NCBI RefSeq assembly: GCF_011301715.1
Contig: NZ_CP049870.1
Location: 1,674,001 to 1,738,000, forward strand
DNA length: 64,000 bases
From: Sphingomonas sp. HDW15A
Lineage (GTDB): Bacteria; Pseudomonadota; Alphaproteobacteria; Sphingomonadales; Sphingomonadaceae
Direction: 5' to 3'
Of the stretch, positions 10,390-18,941 are shown one piece after another. The translations under genes were made by a program, and so were the position numbers. Position 1 is the stretch's first letter, and each line of letters begins with the position of its first letter. Under the pieces are notes generated by a model. It was not told the DNA's origin and searched no databases. It saw only the letters and a program-made list of their open reading frames with translations.

Positions 10390-11303
10390 GGACGCTTCTG
10401 CTCCGCGATGTCGCGGTCGACACGCTCCGAGTAAAGGCGCTGCAATCGCTCGACGATCGGGCCGCGGAAATTGAGCTTGCGACCATCAACCTCGCGAACC
10501 GGCACGATGCCCGCGAATGTCCCGGTGACGAACGCCTCGTCGGCACCGTAGACGTCGGTCAGTGAGAAGTCTTTCTCGACCGCAGCCATGCCAGCTTCGC
10601 GCGCGACTTCCAATGTGACGGCACGTGTGATTCCGCCGAGGCAATATTTCCCGCTGGACGTCCAGACCTCGCCATTGCGAACGATGAAAAAGTGGGTCGA
10701 GTTGCACGTCGCGACGAAGCCGTGCGGATCCAGCATCAGTGCTTCGTCCGCGCCCGCTTGAGTCGCCTGGATCGACGCCAGGATGCAATTGAGCTTCGAA
10801 TGCGAGTTGATCTTCTGGTCCTGCACAGCCGGATCGCCGCGCCGGACATGGACAGTGAAGAGCTTCAGCCCGCGCTCGTAGACCGCCGGGTCAGGATCCT
10901 TATATTCGGGAATGATGACGATCGTCGCACCGCCGACCACGACCCGCGGGTCCTGATACGGCGTGGAGCGGACACCCCGGGTCATCATAAGGCGGACGTG
11001 AACGCCATCTTTCATCTGGTTGGCGTCGAGAGTGTCATAGAGCCGCCGAGTCAAATCCTCGCGAGTCAGGCCGATATCCATGGCGATGGCCTTGGCGCCT
11101 TCGAACAAGCGGTCGAGATGGCGGTCAAGAAAGGCCGGCCTGCCGTTGTGAATTCGAAGGCCCTCCCAGACTCCGTCGCCGAGCATGAAGCCGCTGTCGA
11201 ACACCGACACCACGGCCTCGCCGCGCGGCTTCATCTCGCCGTTGACGTTGATCAGGATCGACGCGTTTCGCGGATCCGAAACGTCATGCATCGACTTCGT
11301 CAT
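10386..11303 (-). CDS. Class IV aminotransferase (BCAT / D-amino-acid transaminase fold)
   Basis: 305 residues; a PLP-dependent fold-type IV transaminase or lyase. The family signature appears as INSHSKLNCILA, where the Lys is the expected PLP Schiff-base residue (about residue 172), followed by EALMLDPHGFVATCNSTHFF and GGITRAVTLEVA. Whether it acts on branched-chain amino acids, D-amino acids or another substrate cannot be told. It overlaps the amidohydrolase upstream (TGATG) and the sulfotransferase-like gene downstream (GTGA), suggesting one operon. An internal ATG four codons in is a possible alternative start. Confidence 0.8.
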   Translation of the reverse strand: MTKSMHDVSDPRNASILINVNGEMKPRGEAVVSVFDSGFMLGDGVWEGLRIHNGRPAFLDRHLDRLFEGAKAIAMDIGLTREDLTRRLYDTLDANQMKDGVHVRLMMTRGVRSTPYQDPRVVVGGATIVIIPEYKDPDPAVYERGLKLFTVHVRRGDPAVQDQKINSHSKLNCILASIQATQAGADEALMLDPHGFVATCNSTHFFIVRNGEVWTSSGKYCLGGITRAVTLEVAREAGMAAVEKDFSLTDVYGADEAFVTGTFAGIVPVREVDGRKLNFRGPIVERLQRLYSERVDRDIAEQKRP

Positions 11304-12589
11304 CAGCGGCCCTTCACCACCTCTCCCCGAGCCATTACGAAATCGATGGACTTGAGCTTCGTAACATCGGCCAGCGGATCGCCGGCGACGGCGATGATAT
11401 CCGCGCTCTTGCCCGGTTCGATGGTGCCGATTTCGCTTGCCAGCCCCAGCAAGTCGGCAGCGTTGACGGTCGCCGCCTTGATCGCCTCGATCGCCGGCAT
11501 GCCATATTTCACCATCAGTTCGAACTCGTCGGCGTTGCGACCATGTTTCGAGACGCCGGCGTCGGTACCGAAGGCAATCCGGACACCGGCGGGATACGCC
11601 TTGGCGAGCGACTGACCGGTGATGCCGATGCGCCAGTCAATCTGCGTCTTCACCGCACCGGTATAGGCATTAGGGTCCTTCGCGAGCCGCTCCAGATAGC
11701 CATTCACCGTCGACAACGTGGGAACGTAGTAGGTGCCCTTGGTGCGCATGGTCTTGACGATCTCGTCATCCATCACCGTCCCGTGCTCGATGGAGTCCGC
11801 GCCGGCTTTCAAGGCGAGCGTGATGCCGTCCGCGCCGTGAGCATGAACGGCAACCTTGCGGCCATAACGATGCGCGGTTTCGACCAACGCACGGGCTTCC
11901 TCCTCGAGCATGCGCGTCGCAAGGCCCGTTCCGCTGTTCACGCCTCCCGTTGTCGCGAACTTGATGACGTCGGCTCCGCGGTCAATCTGCCTCCTGACGG
12001 TCCGTCGGCAACTTTCGGCGCTGTCGCAAAGATTCTCCGGGTCCGGCAGGTGCGCCACGAGAACATCGTTCAGGGCGCCGCGACCATCCATGTGGCCGCC
12101 GGTCGTCGAGATGCTGCTGGCGGCATCGACGATGCGTGGACCCTGCACCCAGCCGCGTCTGATCGCTTCGCGGAGCGCCAGCGTAATACCACCATCGTCG
12201 CCGAGGTTTCGCACGGTCGTGAAGCCAGCGCGGAGCGTCTTCATGCCGTTCCACTGCGCTTCGAGGGCATGAAGCCCAGGCTCGTCCCGCATTTCCCGGA
12301 CCAACCGCGCTTCGCCGCCCTGGTCGGTGGCCAGGTGGACATGGCTGTCGATCAGCCCCGGAAGCACGGTTTTGTCCCGAAGGTCGACCATTTGCGCACC
12401 GGGCGGGACGGGTTGATGTCCGTCCGCGATCGACACGATCCGTTCGGAGTCCACGACGATTGTCGATGCGCCCCGCACGGGCTTGCCCGGAACGTCGACC
12501 AGACGCCCCGCATGTATGTAGGTTGGTGCACCAATGGCTGGCACGCCGAAAGCTATGAGAAAACAGACGAGAGCAGGCTTGAACGTCAT
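11303..12589 (-). CDS. Secreted metal-dependent amidohydrolase (Xaa-Pro/Xaa-Arg dipeptidase-like)
   Basis: 428 residues from the third of three consecutive ATGs (12589), the one best spaced from AAGGGG. The N-terminus TFKPALVCFLIAFGVPAIGA is a signal peptide, so it is exported. The amidohydrolase metal ligands appear as DSHVHL (HxH), VHAHG and FGTDAG, with the late NAADLLGL and GTIEPGKSADI segments of this subgroup. Close relatives hydrolyse dipeptides with C-terminal Arg, Lys or Pro, but the substrate here is not established. It overlaps the aminotransferase gene, so peptide breakdown and transamination may be linked. Confidence 0.8.
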   Translation of the reverse strand: MTFKPALVCFLIAFGVPAIGAPTYIHAGRLVDVPGKPVRGASTIVVDSERIVSIADGHQPVPPGAQMVDLRDKTVLPGLIDSHVHLATDQGGEARLVREMRDEPGLHALEAQWNGMKTLRAGFTTVRNLGDDGGITLALREAIRRGWVQGPRIVDAASSISTTGGHMDGRGALNDVLVAHLPDPENLCDSAESCRRTVRRQIDRGADVIKFATTGGVNSGTGLATRMLEEEARALVETAHRYGRKVAVHAHGADGITLALKAGADSIEHGTVMDDEIVKTMRTKGTYYVPTLSTVNGYLERLAKDPNAYTGAVKTQIDWRIGITGQSLAKAYPAGVRIAFGTDAGVSKHGRNADEFELMVKYGMPAIEAIKAATVNAADLLGLASEIGTIEPGKSADIIAVAGDPLADVTKLKSIDFVMARGEVVKGR

Positions 12590-12637
12590 CATCATCCCCT
12601 TCGGAATAAACCTTAGGGGCAATGCGTCGCGAGGCAA

Positions 12638-13039
12638 CTATTCGGTCGTCTCGCCATCCCATTCCTCGTCATGATGCCGCGCCTCGGCCTCGGCCTTGGT
12701 CGACTGCGTGATTCCGTCCTTGTGCTCGGGCGGGCCATAAAGCGTATAAAGCTTGAGCGGCCCATCACCGGTGTTCCGCACATTATGCCGTGCACCGGCC
12801 GGCACGATGACGCCGCTTCCATCGACCACGTCATAGCTGCTGTCGTCGACGTCGACCTTGCCCGCGCCTTCTTCGAAGCGGAAGAATTGGTCGCGGTCCT
12901 CGTGCACCTCAGACCCGATCTCCTCGCCCGGCTGCAAGGTCATCAGCACCAGCTGCAGATGCTCGCCGGTATACAAAACACGGCGAAAGTGCTCGCCCGC
13001 CAAGGTCAGTTTCTCGATGTCGTCATGAAAGCCCTTCAT
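12638..13039 (-). CDS. Cupin-domain protein
   Basis: 133 residues starting MKGFHDDIEKL at 13039, with AAAGGG upstream; its ATG overlaps the stop of the DUF3140 gene (ATGA). The single cupin barrel has motif 1 as GSEVHEDRDQFFRFEEGAG and motif 2 as VPAGARHNVRNTG, giving His/Glu metal ligands. The C-terminus is charged (KAEAEARHHDEEWDGE). Small cupins of this type are annotated as mannose-6-phosphate-isomerase-like but the reaction is unknown. It forms a two-gene unit with the DUF3140 protein. Confidence 0.8.
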   Translation of the reverse strand: MKGFHDDIEKLTLAGEHFRRVLYTGEHLQLVLMTLQPGEEIGSEVHEDRDQFFRFEEGAGKVDVDDSSYDVVDGSGVIVPAGARHNVRNTGDGPLKLYTLYGPPEHKDGITQSTKAEAEARHHDEEWDGETTE

Positions 13040-13386
13040 GATAACCCTTTCTTGAGCGGGTCGTGGCCCCAGTTCATCAGGGAATAGCGCCAACGCGACG
13101 TGACGATATTTCCAGGTTCCTGGGCGCTATGCCGCTTCACGTAACCGACAACCTTGCGCATGTGGGCATAGTCCTCGTCGGTCAATTCGTCCTTCGTTTT
13201 GCGCAGGATCGTAACGATCCGGCGGCCGCTGGCATGGCCGACGCTCTCGCTCGCGGTTCCGTCCTTGCCCTTATAGCCGACCTTGCGGCTTTCTTCGGTC
13301 TTCAGCCATTTCTCGAGCTCCGCCGGGGCCATGTTGACGGCCTCGCCGAAATCCTTGCGCACCTTTTCCCGGTCCAGCCCTGCCAT
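13036..13386 (-). CDS. DUF3140 family protein (putative DNA-binding)
   Basis: 116 residues, matching what I recall of DUF3140: a helical N-terminus (REKVRKDFGEAVNMAPAELEKWLKTEESRKVGY) followed by SVGHASGRRIVTILRKTKDELTDEDYAHMRKVVGYVKRH (split here only by wording). Family members are often annotated as putative DNA-binding proteins, without firm evidence. It is rich in Lys and Arg and has no signal peptide. It is coupled to the cupin gene downstream. The assignment rests on the conserved xxSxxVGxxSGxxIVxIL-type core. Confidence 0.7.
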   Translation of the reverse strand: MAGLDREKVRKDFGEAVNMAPAELEKWLKTEESRKVGYKGKDGTASESVGHASGRRIVTILRKTKDELTDEDYAHMRKVVGYVKRHSAQEPGNIVTSRWRYSLMNWGHDPLKKGLS

Positions 13387-13421
13387 GGCGCTAGAATGCC
13401 CGGCGGCGAGGAAGGTTCAGG

Positions 13422-14837
13422 CTAGATGTGGAGAGCACGGCCCTGGGACCCGAGCACGCTCTCGTGCATCATTTCACTCAGCGTCGGATGCGGGAAGACG
13501 GTCTGGATGAAATCCTGCTCGACCAGTTCGGCCTGCTTGCCGACCGTATATCCCTGGATCAGCTCGGTGACTTCGGCCCCGATCATATGCGCTCCGAGAA
13601 GTTCGCCGGTCTTGGCGTCGAACACGGTCTTGATGAAGCCTTCCGCTTCGCCCAGCGCAATAGCCTTGCCGTTGCCGATGAAGGGGAAGTTGCCAACCTT
13701 CACGGTGTAACCGGCCTCCTTGGCCTTCGCCTCGGTCAAACCGACGCTCGCGACCTGCGGGTGGCAATATGTGCATCCGGGGATGTTGTTCTTGTCCATG
13801 GCGTGCGGATGAACATCCTTGTTGCCGAGTGCCTGCGCAATAGCCTCTGCCGCGATGACGCCTTCGTGGCTCGCCTTATGCGCTAGCCATGGGCCCGGCG
13901 TAACGTCGCCGATCGCCCATATCCCAGGCACATTGGTGCGAAGCATGCCGTCCACTTGGATGATCCCGCGATCCATCTTCACGCCGAGCTGCTCCAGCCC
14001 GATCTCCTCGGTGTTCGGAACGATGCCGATGGCGACAATAACATGGCTGAACTTGTGATCCGCCTTCTTGCCATCCTTCGTCTTGATGGTCGCGGTGACG
14101 CCCTTGGCGTCCGCCTTCATTCCTTCGACCCCGGCGCCCGTCAGGATGGTCATGCCCTGCTTGGTCAGCGATTTTTCGAGGAAGGTCGAAACATCCGCAT
14201 CCTCGACCGGCACGATGCGGTCGAGCATTTCCACCACGATCACCTTGGCGCCCATGTCGTTATAGAAAGACGCGAACTCGATCCCGATCGCACCGGAGCC
14301 GATGACCAGCAAGTCCGTCGGCAGTTCGGTCGGAACCATAGCGTGGCGGTATGTCCAGACGCGCTTGCCGTCGGCCGGAGCGAACGGCAGGTCGCGGGCG
14401 CGCGCGCCGGTTGCAACGATGATGTGCTTGGCGGCTACCTCGGACTTCTTTCCATCCTTGTCGGTGACCGTCATCTTGCCCGGCGCTGTCAGCACGCCGG
14501 TGCCCATGTACACGGTGATTTTGTTCTTCTTCATCAGGTGCGTGACGCCCTGATTGAGCTGCTTGGCTACTCCGCGGCTACGCTTCACCACGGCTTCGAG
14601 GTCGGCCTCAATCTTCTCCGCCTTCAAACCGAAGGACGCGGCGTGCTTCATGTTGTGGAATACTTCGGCCGAGCGAAGCAGCGCCTTGGTCGGGATGCAG
14701 CCCCAGTTGAGGCAAATGCCGCCGAGATTCTCCCGCTCCACGATCGCCGTCTTCAATCCCAGCTGGGCGGCGCGGATCGCCGCGACGTAGCCGCCGGGGC
14801 CACTGCCAAGAACGATGAGATCGTGAACATCTGCCAT
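13422..14837 (-). CDS. lpdA: Dihydrolipoyl dehydrogenase (E3), pyruvate dehydrogenase-linked
   Basis: FAD-dependent E3 that reoxidises dihydrolipoyl groups. 471 residues: FAD-binding GSGPGGYVAAIRAAQLG near residue 12, redox-active Cys42 and Cys47 in GGICLNWGCIP, an NAD-binding GSGAIGIEFA segment near 180, and the C-terminal FPHPTLSEMMHE with the catalytic His. It is separated from the E2 gene (15442-16730) only by a thioesterase and a small membrane protein, which points to the pyruvate complex. A second E3 at 39965 belongs to the 2-oxoglutarate complex. Confidence 0.93.
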   Translation of the reverse strand: MADVHDLIVLGSGPGGYVAAIRAAQLGLKTAIVERENLGGICLNWGCIPTKALLRSAEVFHNMKHAASFGLKAEKIEADLEAVVKRSRGVAKQLNQGVTHLMKKNKITVYMGTGVLTAPGKMTVTDKDGKKSEVAAKHIIVATGARARDLPFAPADGKRVWTYRHAMVPTELPTDLLVIGSGAIGIEFASFYNDMGAKVIVVEMLDRIVPVEDADVSTFLEKSLTKQGMTILTGAGVEGMKADAKGVTATIKTKDGKKADHKFSHVIVAIGIVPNTEEIGLEQLGVKMDRGIIQVDGMLRTNVPGIWAIGDVTPGPWLAHKASHEGVIAAEAIAQALGNKDVHPHAMDKNNIPGCTYCHPQVASVGLTEAKAKEAGYTVKVGNFPFIGNGKAIALGEAEGFIKTVFDAKTGELLGAHMIGAEVTELIQGYTVGKQAELVEQDFIQTVFPHPTLSEMMHESVLGSQGRALHI

Positions 14838-14839
14838 TT

Positions 14840-15217
14840 TTAAACTTCCTCTGCCGCGACGAGGCGCGGTCTTCCTGCGGTATCGATCGCGACGAAGGTG
14901 AAGACCCCGGACGCGACATGGAACTCCCGTTCCCCATCACGTTCGCGAGCGATCGCCTCGACGCGGATCGTCATGCTAGTTCGGCCCTGGCGTTCGACAT
15001 CGGCATAAACGCTAATCTCGTCACCAACCGAAGGCGCTCCGGGAAACTGTAATTCGTTGGCCGCGACCACGACGCATTTGCCCTTCGCCGTCCGCGAGGC
15101 GAGCGATCCCGCTGCAAGCGCCATCTGACTCATCAGCCAACCGCCAAAGACGCCGCCGTATGGATTGGTATCCGCCGGCATAGCCGTGACCCGGATGAGC
15201 GGAATGCGGTCAGACAC
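14840..15217 (-). CDS. Acyl-CoA thioesterase, hotdog fold (YciA-like)
   Basis: About 125 residues. Hotdog-fold thioesterases hydrolyse acyl-CoA esters. The sequence IPLIRVTAMPADTNPYGGVF with GGWLMSQMALAAG matches the YciA/acyl-CoA hydrolase group, in which an N-terminal Asn/Asp and the following Gly-rich turn form the active site. No ATG is available at the right place; I use a GTG at 15217, with a TTG at 15265 as an alternative. It lies between the E2 and E3 genes of pyruvate dehydrogenase, which suggests a role in acyl-CoA balance. Confidence 0.75.
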   Translation of the reverse strand: MSDRIPLIRVTAMPADTNPYGGVFGGWLMSQMALAAGSLASRTAKGKCVVVAANELQFPGAPSVGDEISVYADVERQGRTSMTIRVEAIARERDGEREFHVASGVFTFVAIDTAGRPRLVAAEEV

Positions 15218-15227
15218 GCCGTGACGC

Positions 15228-15440
15228 TCAGTTACGATGCCAGTTGAAGAAAATCCGAAGGGCAATCGCGGAGCCCAGGAAAATCGGGATCGAGAAGAGC
15301 AGGCCTGGCGATTGCGGGAAGGGCCGCACCGTACCCCACTTCACCCATGTTTCCATCCACACGCCGCCGGTACCGCCGAACATCAACGGAAGGATGAAGG
15401 CGAGGACCGCACCGAAGACGAGCGCCGTCAGCCATTTCAT
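15228..15440 (-). CDS. Small two-helix membrane protein
   Basis: 70 residues with two hydrophobic segments: roughly 1-24 (MKWLTALVFGAVLAFILPLM) and 44-62 (GLLFSIPIFLGSAIALRIF), joined by a short loop containing a WVKWGTVRPFP motif. It begins one base after the E2 stop codon, so it is likely co-translated with E2. I do not recognise the family. Its place inside the PDH cluster is the only clue to its role. Confidence 0.7.
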   Translation of the reverse strand: MKWLTALVFGAVLAFILPLMFGGTGGVWMETWVKWGTVRPFPQSPGLLFSIPIFLGSAIALRIFFNWHRN

Positions 15441-15441
15441 C

Positions 15442-16730
15442 TCAGGCCACCAAGCCCATTGGATTCTCGCACAATTCCTTGAACGCCTTCATCAGCCGGG
15501 CGCCATCGGCGCCGTCGATGGCGCGGTGATCGAAGCTCCCGGTGGCGGACATGATCGTCACAATCTGCAGGCTGTCGTCGATGACGAACGGCCGCTTCTC
15601 GCCTGCGCCGATGGCCAAGATCATGCCTTGCGGGGGTTGATGACGGCTTCGAACTGCTTGATCCCGAACATGCCCATGTTCGACAGGCTGGCGGTGCCGC
15701 CCTGATATTCGTGCGGCTGGAGCTTGCCCTCCTTCGCACGCGCCGCAAGGTCGCCCATCTCGGTCGAAATCCTGCTCAGCGACTTGTCGTTGGCGCCCGC
15801 GACGATGGGCGTGATCAATCCGTTCGGGATGGATACCGCCACCGAAATATCGGCGCGGCTGTACTTGATCAGCGTGTCGCCGCCAAAGCTGACATTGCAT
15901 TCCGGCACCTCAATCAGTGCGACGGCGAGCGCCTTGATCAGCATGTCATTGACCGAAAGCTTCACCCCCCGGCTTTCGAGCGACTTGTTGATCTCGCTGC
16001 GGAGCTTGAGCAGCCGGTCGAGCTGAATGTCGACCGTCAAATAGATGTGCGGGACCTGCTGTTTCGATTCGGTCAGCCGGCGCGCGATGGTCTTGCGCAT
16101 GTTCGAAAGCTTGACCGCTTCGTGCGGGATATCGCCCGGCTCGATGGCGGCAGCCTGCGGCTGAGGCGCTGGAGTGGCTGCTGCGGCCTGGGGTGCCGCC
16201 GCGACTCCGCCGGCCTTTTCGCCAAGATCTGCGCGGACGATCCGGCCGCCGGGACCGCTGCCCTTCAGCGTGGAAAGGTCGATGCCTTGCGCCTCAGCAA
16301 GGCGGCGCGCCAGCGGGCTAGCCTTGATTCGCTCGCCGGTGTCCGCCCTGGGCGCTGCAGGCGCTGGTGAAGCTTCGACCTTCGGCGTTTCGCCTCCGCC
16401 CTTGGCCGGCAGAGCCGGCTCGGGCTTCTTCTCCTCCTTCGGAGCTTCCGCTCTCGGGGATGGCGCGGCAACCCCGCTTGCATCTTCCCCCTCGCCGGCA
16501 AGCACCGCTATCGGGGTTCCGACCTTCACGCCGTCGCTCCCGTCGGGGACGAGAATCCTGGCGATGGTGCCCTCGTCGACCGCCTCGAACTCCATTGTTG
16601 CCTTGTCGGTTTCAATTTCCGCCAGGATATCGCCGCTCGAAACCGTGTCGCCTTCTTTCACCAGCCACTTGGCGAGGGTTCCCTCCTCCATCGTCGGCGA
16701 CAGGGCGGGCATTTTGAGTTCGATCGGCAT
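15442..16730 (-). CDS. pdhC: Pyruvate dehydrogenase E2 (dihydrolipoyl acetyltransferase), apparent frameshift
   Basis: E2 core of the pyruvate dehydrogenase complex. Start ATG 16730 ([18 protein letters not shown]), with GGGAAG upstream. The lipoyl domain has Lys43 in [13 protein letters not shown], a Pro/Ala linker follows, and the E3-binding domain contains [15 protein letters not shown]; the catalytic domain starts near residue 200. Near 15632-15636 the G-run on the plus strand has 5 bases where 6 are needed. The original frame ends in INPRKA, while the shifted frame continues [10 protein letters not shown] to the catalytic [11 protein letters not shown] and stops at 15442. With one base restored it is 429 residues. 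A sequencing error is the likeliest cause. Confidence 0.85.
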
Positions 16731-16834
16731 GGCGCTTCCCGGTTGGATCGGTGATTTGTCTTCCGGCTCAAACGCCAAAGGCCTTGGCGGGTCAAGTCTT
16801 GCCACTTCCAAGATTTGGGCGCAGCACTGCCGCC

Positions 16835-17311
16835 ATGAGCGGGGCAAGCGGTGACAGGCGCACCTATCTGGTCGTCATCGACGATAGCGACGAGGCGCGT
16901 GTCGCGCTTCATTTTGCAGCCCGCCGTGCCGCCAAGACCGGAGGCGCGGTCGAAGTGCTCGCGGTCGTCGAGCCACAGGATTTTGTTCAGTGGGGCGGAG
17001 TCCAGGCGGCAATCGAGGAGGAACAGAGGCTCCGCATCGAAGCCAGCGTGGCATCCTCCGTCGGTGAGATCATGGATGCAGCAGGCATCAAGCCGACCAT
17101 CGTCGTGCGCCCGGGCGAGCCCGTTCCGGTCGTCCGCAGCCTGATCGGCACCCGCCAGGACATCGCAGCGCTCGTGCTAGGAGCAGCATCGTCCGGCAAT
17201 CCGGGGCCGATGGTCGCGCACTTTACCGGCAACGATGCGGGCAAGCTGCCCTGCCCGGTAATGATCATCCCGGGTGGGCTATCCAAGGAAGATTTGGAGC
17301 GGTTGAGTTGA
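16835..17311 (+). CDS. Universal stress protein family protein
   Basis: 158 residues starting [20 protein letters not shown]. It has the UspA fold signature: an N-terminal [20 protein letters not shown] strand-helix, a middle stretch [22 protein letters not shown], and the C-terminal [19 protein letters not shown] with [13 protein letters not shown], similar to the GxxG-9x-G-S/T nucleotide-binding region. It probably works in stress physiology; the ligand is unknown. It is divergent from pdhC and followed by a hairpin. No EcfG promoter was seen upstream. Confidence 0.8.
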   Translation: MSGASGDRRTYLVVIDDSDEARVALHFAARRAAKTGGAVEVLAVVEPQDFVQWGGVQAAIEEEQRLRIEASVASSVGEIMDAAGIKPTIVVRPGEPVPVVRSLIGTRQDIAALVLGAASSGNPGPMVAHFTGNDAGKLPCPVMIIPGGLSKEDLERLS

Positions 17312-17313
17312 AG

Positions 17314-17345
17314 AGCCTTCTCGCTCGCTCGCGAACGAGAAGGCT
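17314..17345 (+). terminator. Hairpin between convergent usp and hypothetical gene
   Basis: A perfect 10-bp stem (17314-17323 with 17336-17345, 12-base loop) begins 3 bases after the usp stop. A run of T at about 17360 is some distance away, and on the other strand the hairpin lies downstream of the 17361-17966 gene. It probably serves both genes. Confidence 0.6.
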
Positions 17346-17360
17346 ATGTTCAAATAATGA

Positions 17361-17966
17361 TCATTTTTGTCCGATCGCGGACTGCACGGTCATACGCTGA
17401 GCCTGCGGGGCGATAGTCATTGGAGCTGGATTTGACGCGACGATGTTCAAAGGCACGTCTTCGTCCACGAATGCCTTGATGATCGTCCCGGCCGGCACTT
17501 TTGCACTAGTCCCCGTCATGAAAAAACCGGCGGGCCAGAAAACTAGCGCTGAGACTGCCACCGCCCCAACTCCGCCAGCCGTTCCCTTGTCATCGAAGGC
17601 GCCGCTAAGGCGGATCTGGCGGCCATTTGCCATGACATAAAGGATCCGGGCGTTCAGTTTCCCGGACTTGCCCCACATACCCTTATTCCGGACGTCGGTG
17701 ACTTCGCCAACCGCTTGGCTTCCGACGGGAATAACAGTGACGCCATTCACCACGACTGGCTCTGAAACCTGCAAATGGAAACGGTGCCCAGTTCGAAGGC
17801 TCTTTCCTTTTGTAGTCAGTTCTTCCGACAGACGTAGCGGGACCTCGGTTCCCACTCTTAAAACCGCATTCCCTTGTGTCGCTACCGGTGGGAGCGGAGA
17901 AACCGCGACTTGAGCACTCGTTTGCGCCGCCAACATTGCGCCAGCAATCAGATATAAAGAACGCAT
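17361..17966 (-). CDS. Secreted hypothetical protein
   Basis: 201 residues. The N-terminus RSLYLIAGAMLAAQTSA is a signal peptide, so the protein is exported. A beta-rich middle follows (VGTEVPLRLSEELTTKGKSLRTGHRFHLQV, then PVGSQAVGEVTDVRNKGMWGKSGKLNARILYV), then a short hydrophobic Gly/Ala stretch (about 135-155). I do not recognise a named family; similar sphingomonad proteins are annotated only as hypothetical. It lies alone between convergent usp and the fRMsr gene, with a hairpin at its 3' side. Confidence 0.75.
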   Translation of the reverse strand: MRSLYLIAGAMLAAQTSAQVAVSPLPPVATQGNAVLRVGTEVPLRLSEELTTKGKSLRTGHRFHLQVSEPVVVNGVTVIPVGSQAVGEVTDVRNKGMWGKSGKLNARILYVMANGRQIRLSGAFDDKGTAGGVGAVAVSALVFWPAGFFMTGTSAKVPAGTIIKAFVDEDVPLNIVASNPAPMTIAPQAQRMTVQSAIGQK

Positions 17967-18052
17967 ACATTCCCCCGTTGTGTAAGCTGCGATTCGACAG
18001 CCCGCACTGCTTTACTGACGCGAGTAAATCCGGAGTTAATTGAGCGGAGGCC

Positions 18053-18532
18053 TCAGATCGCGTTGGCGAGTATTTCGCCAAGACGGACACAACCCGCTTC
18101 GTCCTCGGCGGTGAAGCGGGCTTTTCTGGGACTGTCGAGGTCGAGCACGGCCAGCAGTTCGCCCCCTCGTACGATTGGAACCACCAGTTCGCTCTCCGAC
18201 GCCGCATCGCAGGCGATGTGTCCGCCAAATGCATGGACGTCGTCGACCCGCTGGACCTCCAGCGTTTCAGCAGCTGCGCCGCAGACGCCGCGCCCGAACG
18301 GAATACGAATGCAAGCCGGTCGCCCCTGGAACGGGCCAAGCACAAGTTCGCGGCCAACGTTGCGGTAGAAACCCGCCCAGTTGAGATCCGGAAGCGTCTC
18401 CCAGATCAGCGCTGCTGCGTTCGCCATGTTGGCAATCGCGTCGGGCTCGCCCTGAACGAGGGCCTCCAAGGCATTCGCAAGCTCCTCATACATGGCCGTC
18501 TTATCGGCCGGATCAATCTTGAAGTCGTACAT
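18053..18532 (-). CDS. msrC: Free methionine-(R)-sulfoxide reductase (GAF domain)
   Basis: 159 residues, essentially one GAF domain. Enzymes of the fRMsr (YebR/MsrC) family reduce free methionine-(R)-sulfoxide with thioredoxin. The sequence shows the family signature: NWAGFYRNVGRELVLGPFQG, Cys in RIPFGRGVCGAAA, and a second Cys in HIACDAASESELVVP, followed by the conserved LLAVLDLDSP. The three cysteines at the expected spots support activity. It is followed on the same strand, after 1 base upstream, by arfB, so it is probably the last gene of an rluA-arfB-msrC unit. Confidence 0.85.
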   Translation of the reverse strand: MYDFKIDPADKTAMYEELANALEALVQGEPDAIANMANAAALIWETLPDLNWAGFYRNVGRELVLGPFQGRPACIRIPFGRGVCGAAAETLEVQRVDDVHAFGGHIACDAASESELVVPIVRGGELLAVLDLDSPRKARFTAEDEAGCVRLGEILANAI

Positions 18533-18533
18533 C

Positions 18534-18941
18534 TCAGTCCAGCCTCACTCGCCCGCGCGCCTGTTTCACCGCGCTACGGCTCTTCTTGGCATCGACCCGG
18601 CGAGCCTTGGCGGCACGGCTCGGCTTAGTCGCCCGGCGTTTTGCCTGAACCACATGGGCTTCGGATATCATCTCCGCAAGGCGGGCCCGGGCATCTTCGC
18701 GATTGGCTTCCTGCGTCCGGTAACGCCGAGCCGTGATGACCAGTTCTCCGCCCGCCGTCATCCGGCTGCCGGCAATTTCCTTCAACTTCGCGTACGCGTG
18801 AGGAGAAAGGCCGAGCTTGAACACGTCGACGCGAAGCTGGCAGGCAGTAGCGACCTTGTTGACGTTCTGCCCGCCAGGTCCGGTCGCAGCGAGGAACTTC
18901 TCGCTCAGCGCCTCTTCGGGAATATGTCGGTCTTTACTCAT
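18534..18941 (-). CDS. arfB: Alternative ribosome-rescue factor / peptidyl-tRNA hydrolase ArfB
   Basis: 135 residues from the ATG at 18941 (MSKDRHIPEE). ArfB (YaeJ) releases peptides from stalled ribosomes using a GGQ loop, seen here as AATGPGGQNVNK (about residues 19-30). The C-terminal tail is very rich in Lys, Arg and Ala (KRRATKPSRAAKARRVDAKK), which in the family threads into the empty mRNA channel. The start overlaps the RluA-family gene by 8 bases, so the two are probably co-translated. Confidence 0.88.
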   Translation of the reverse strand: MSKDRHIPEEALSEKFLAATGPGGQNVNKVATACQLRVDVFKLGLSPHAYAKLKEIAGSRMTAGGELVITARRYRTQEANREDARARLAEMISEAHVVQAKRRATKPSRAAKARRVDAKKSRSAVKQARGRVRLD

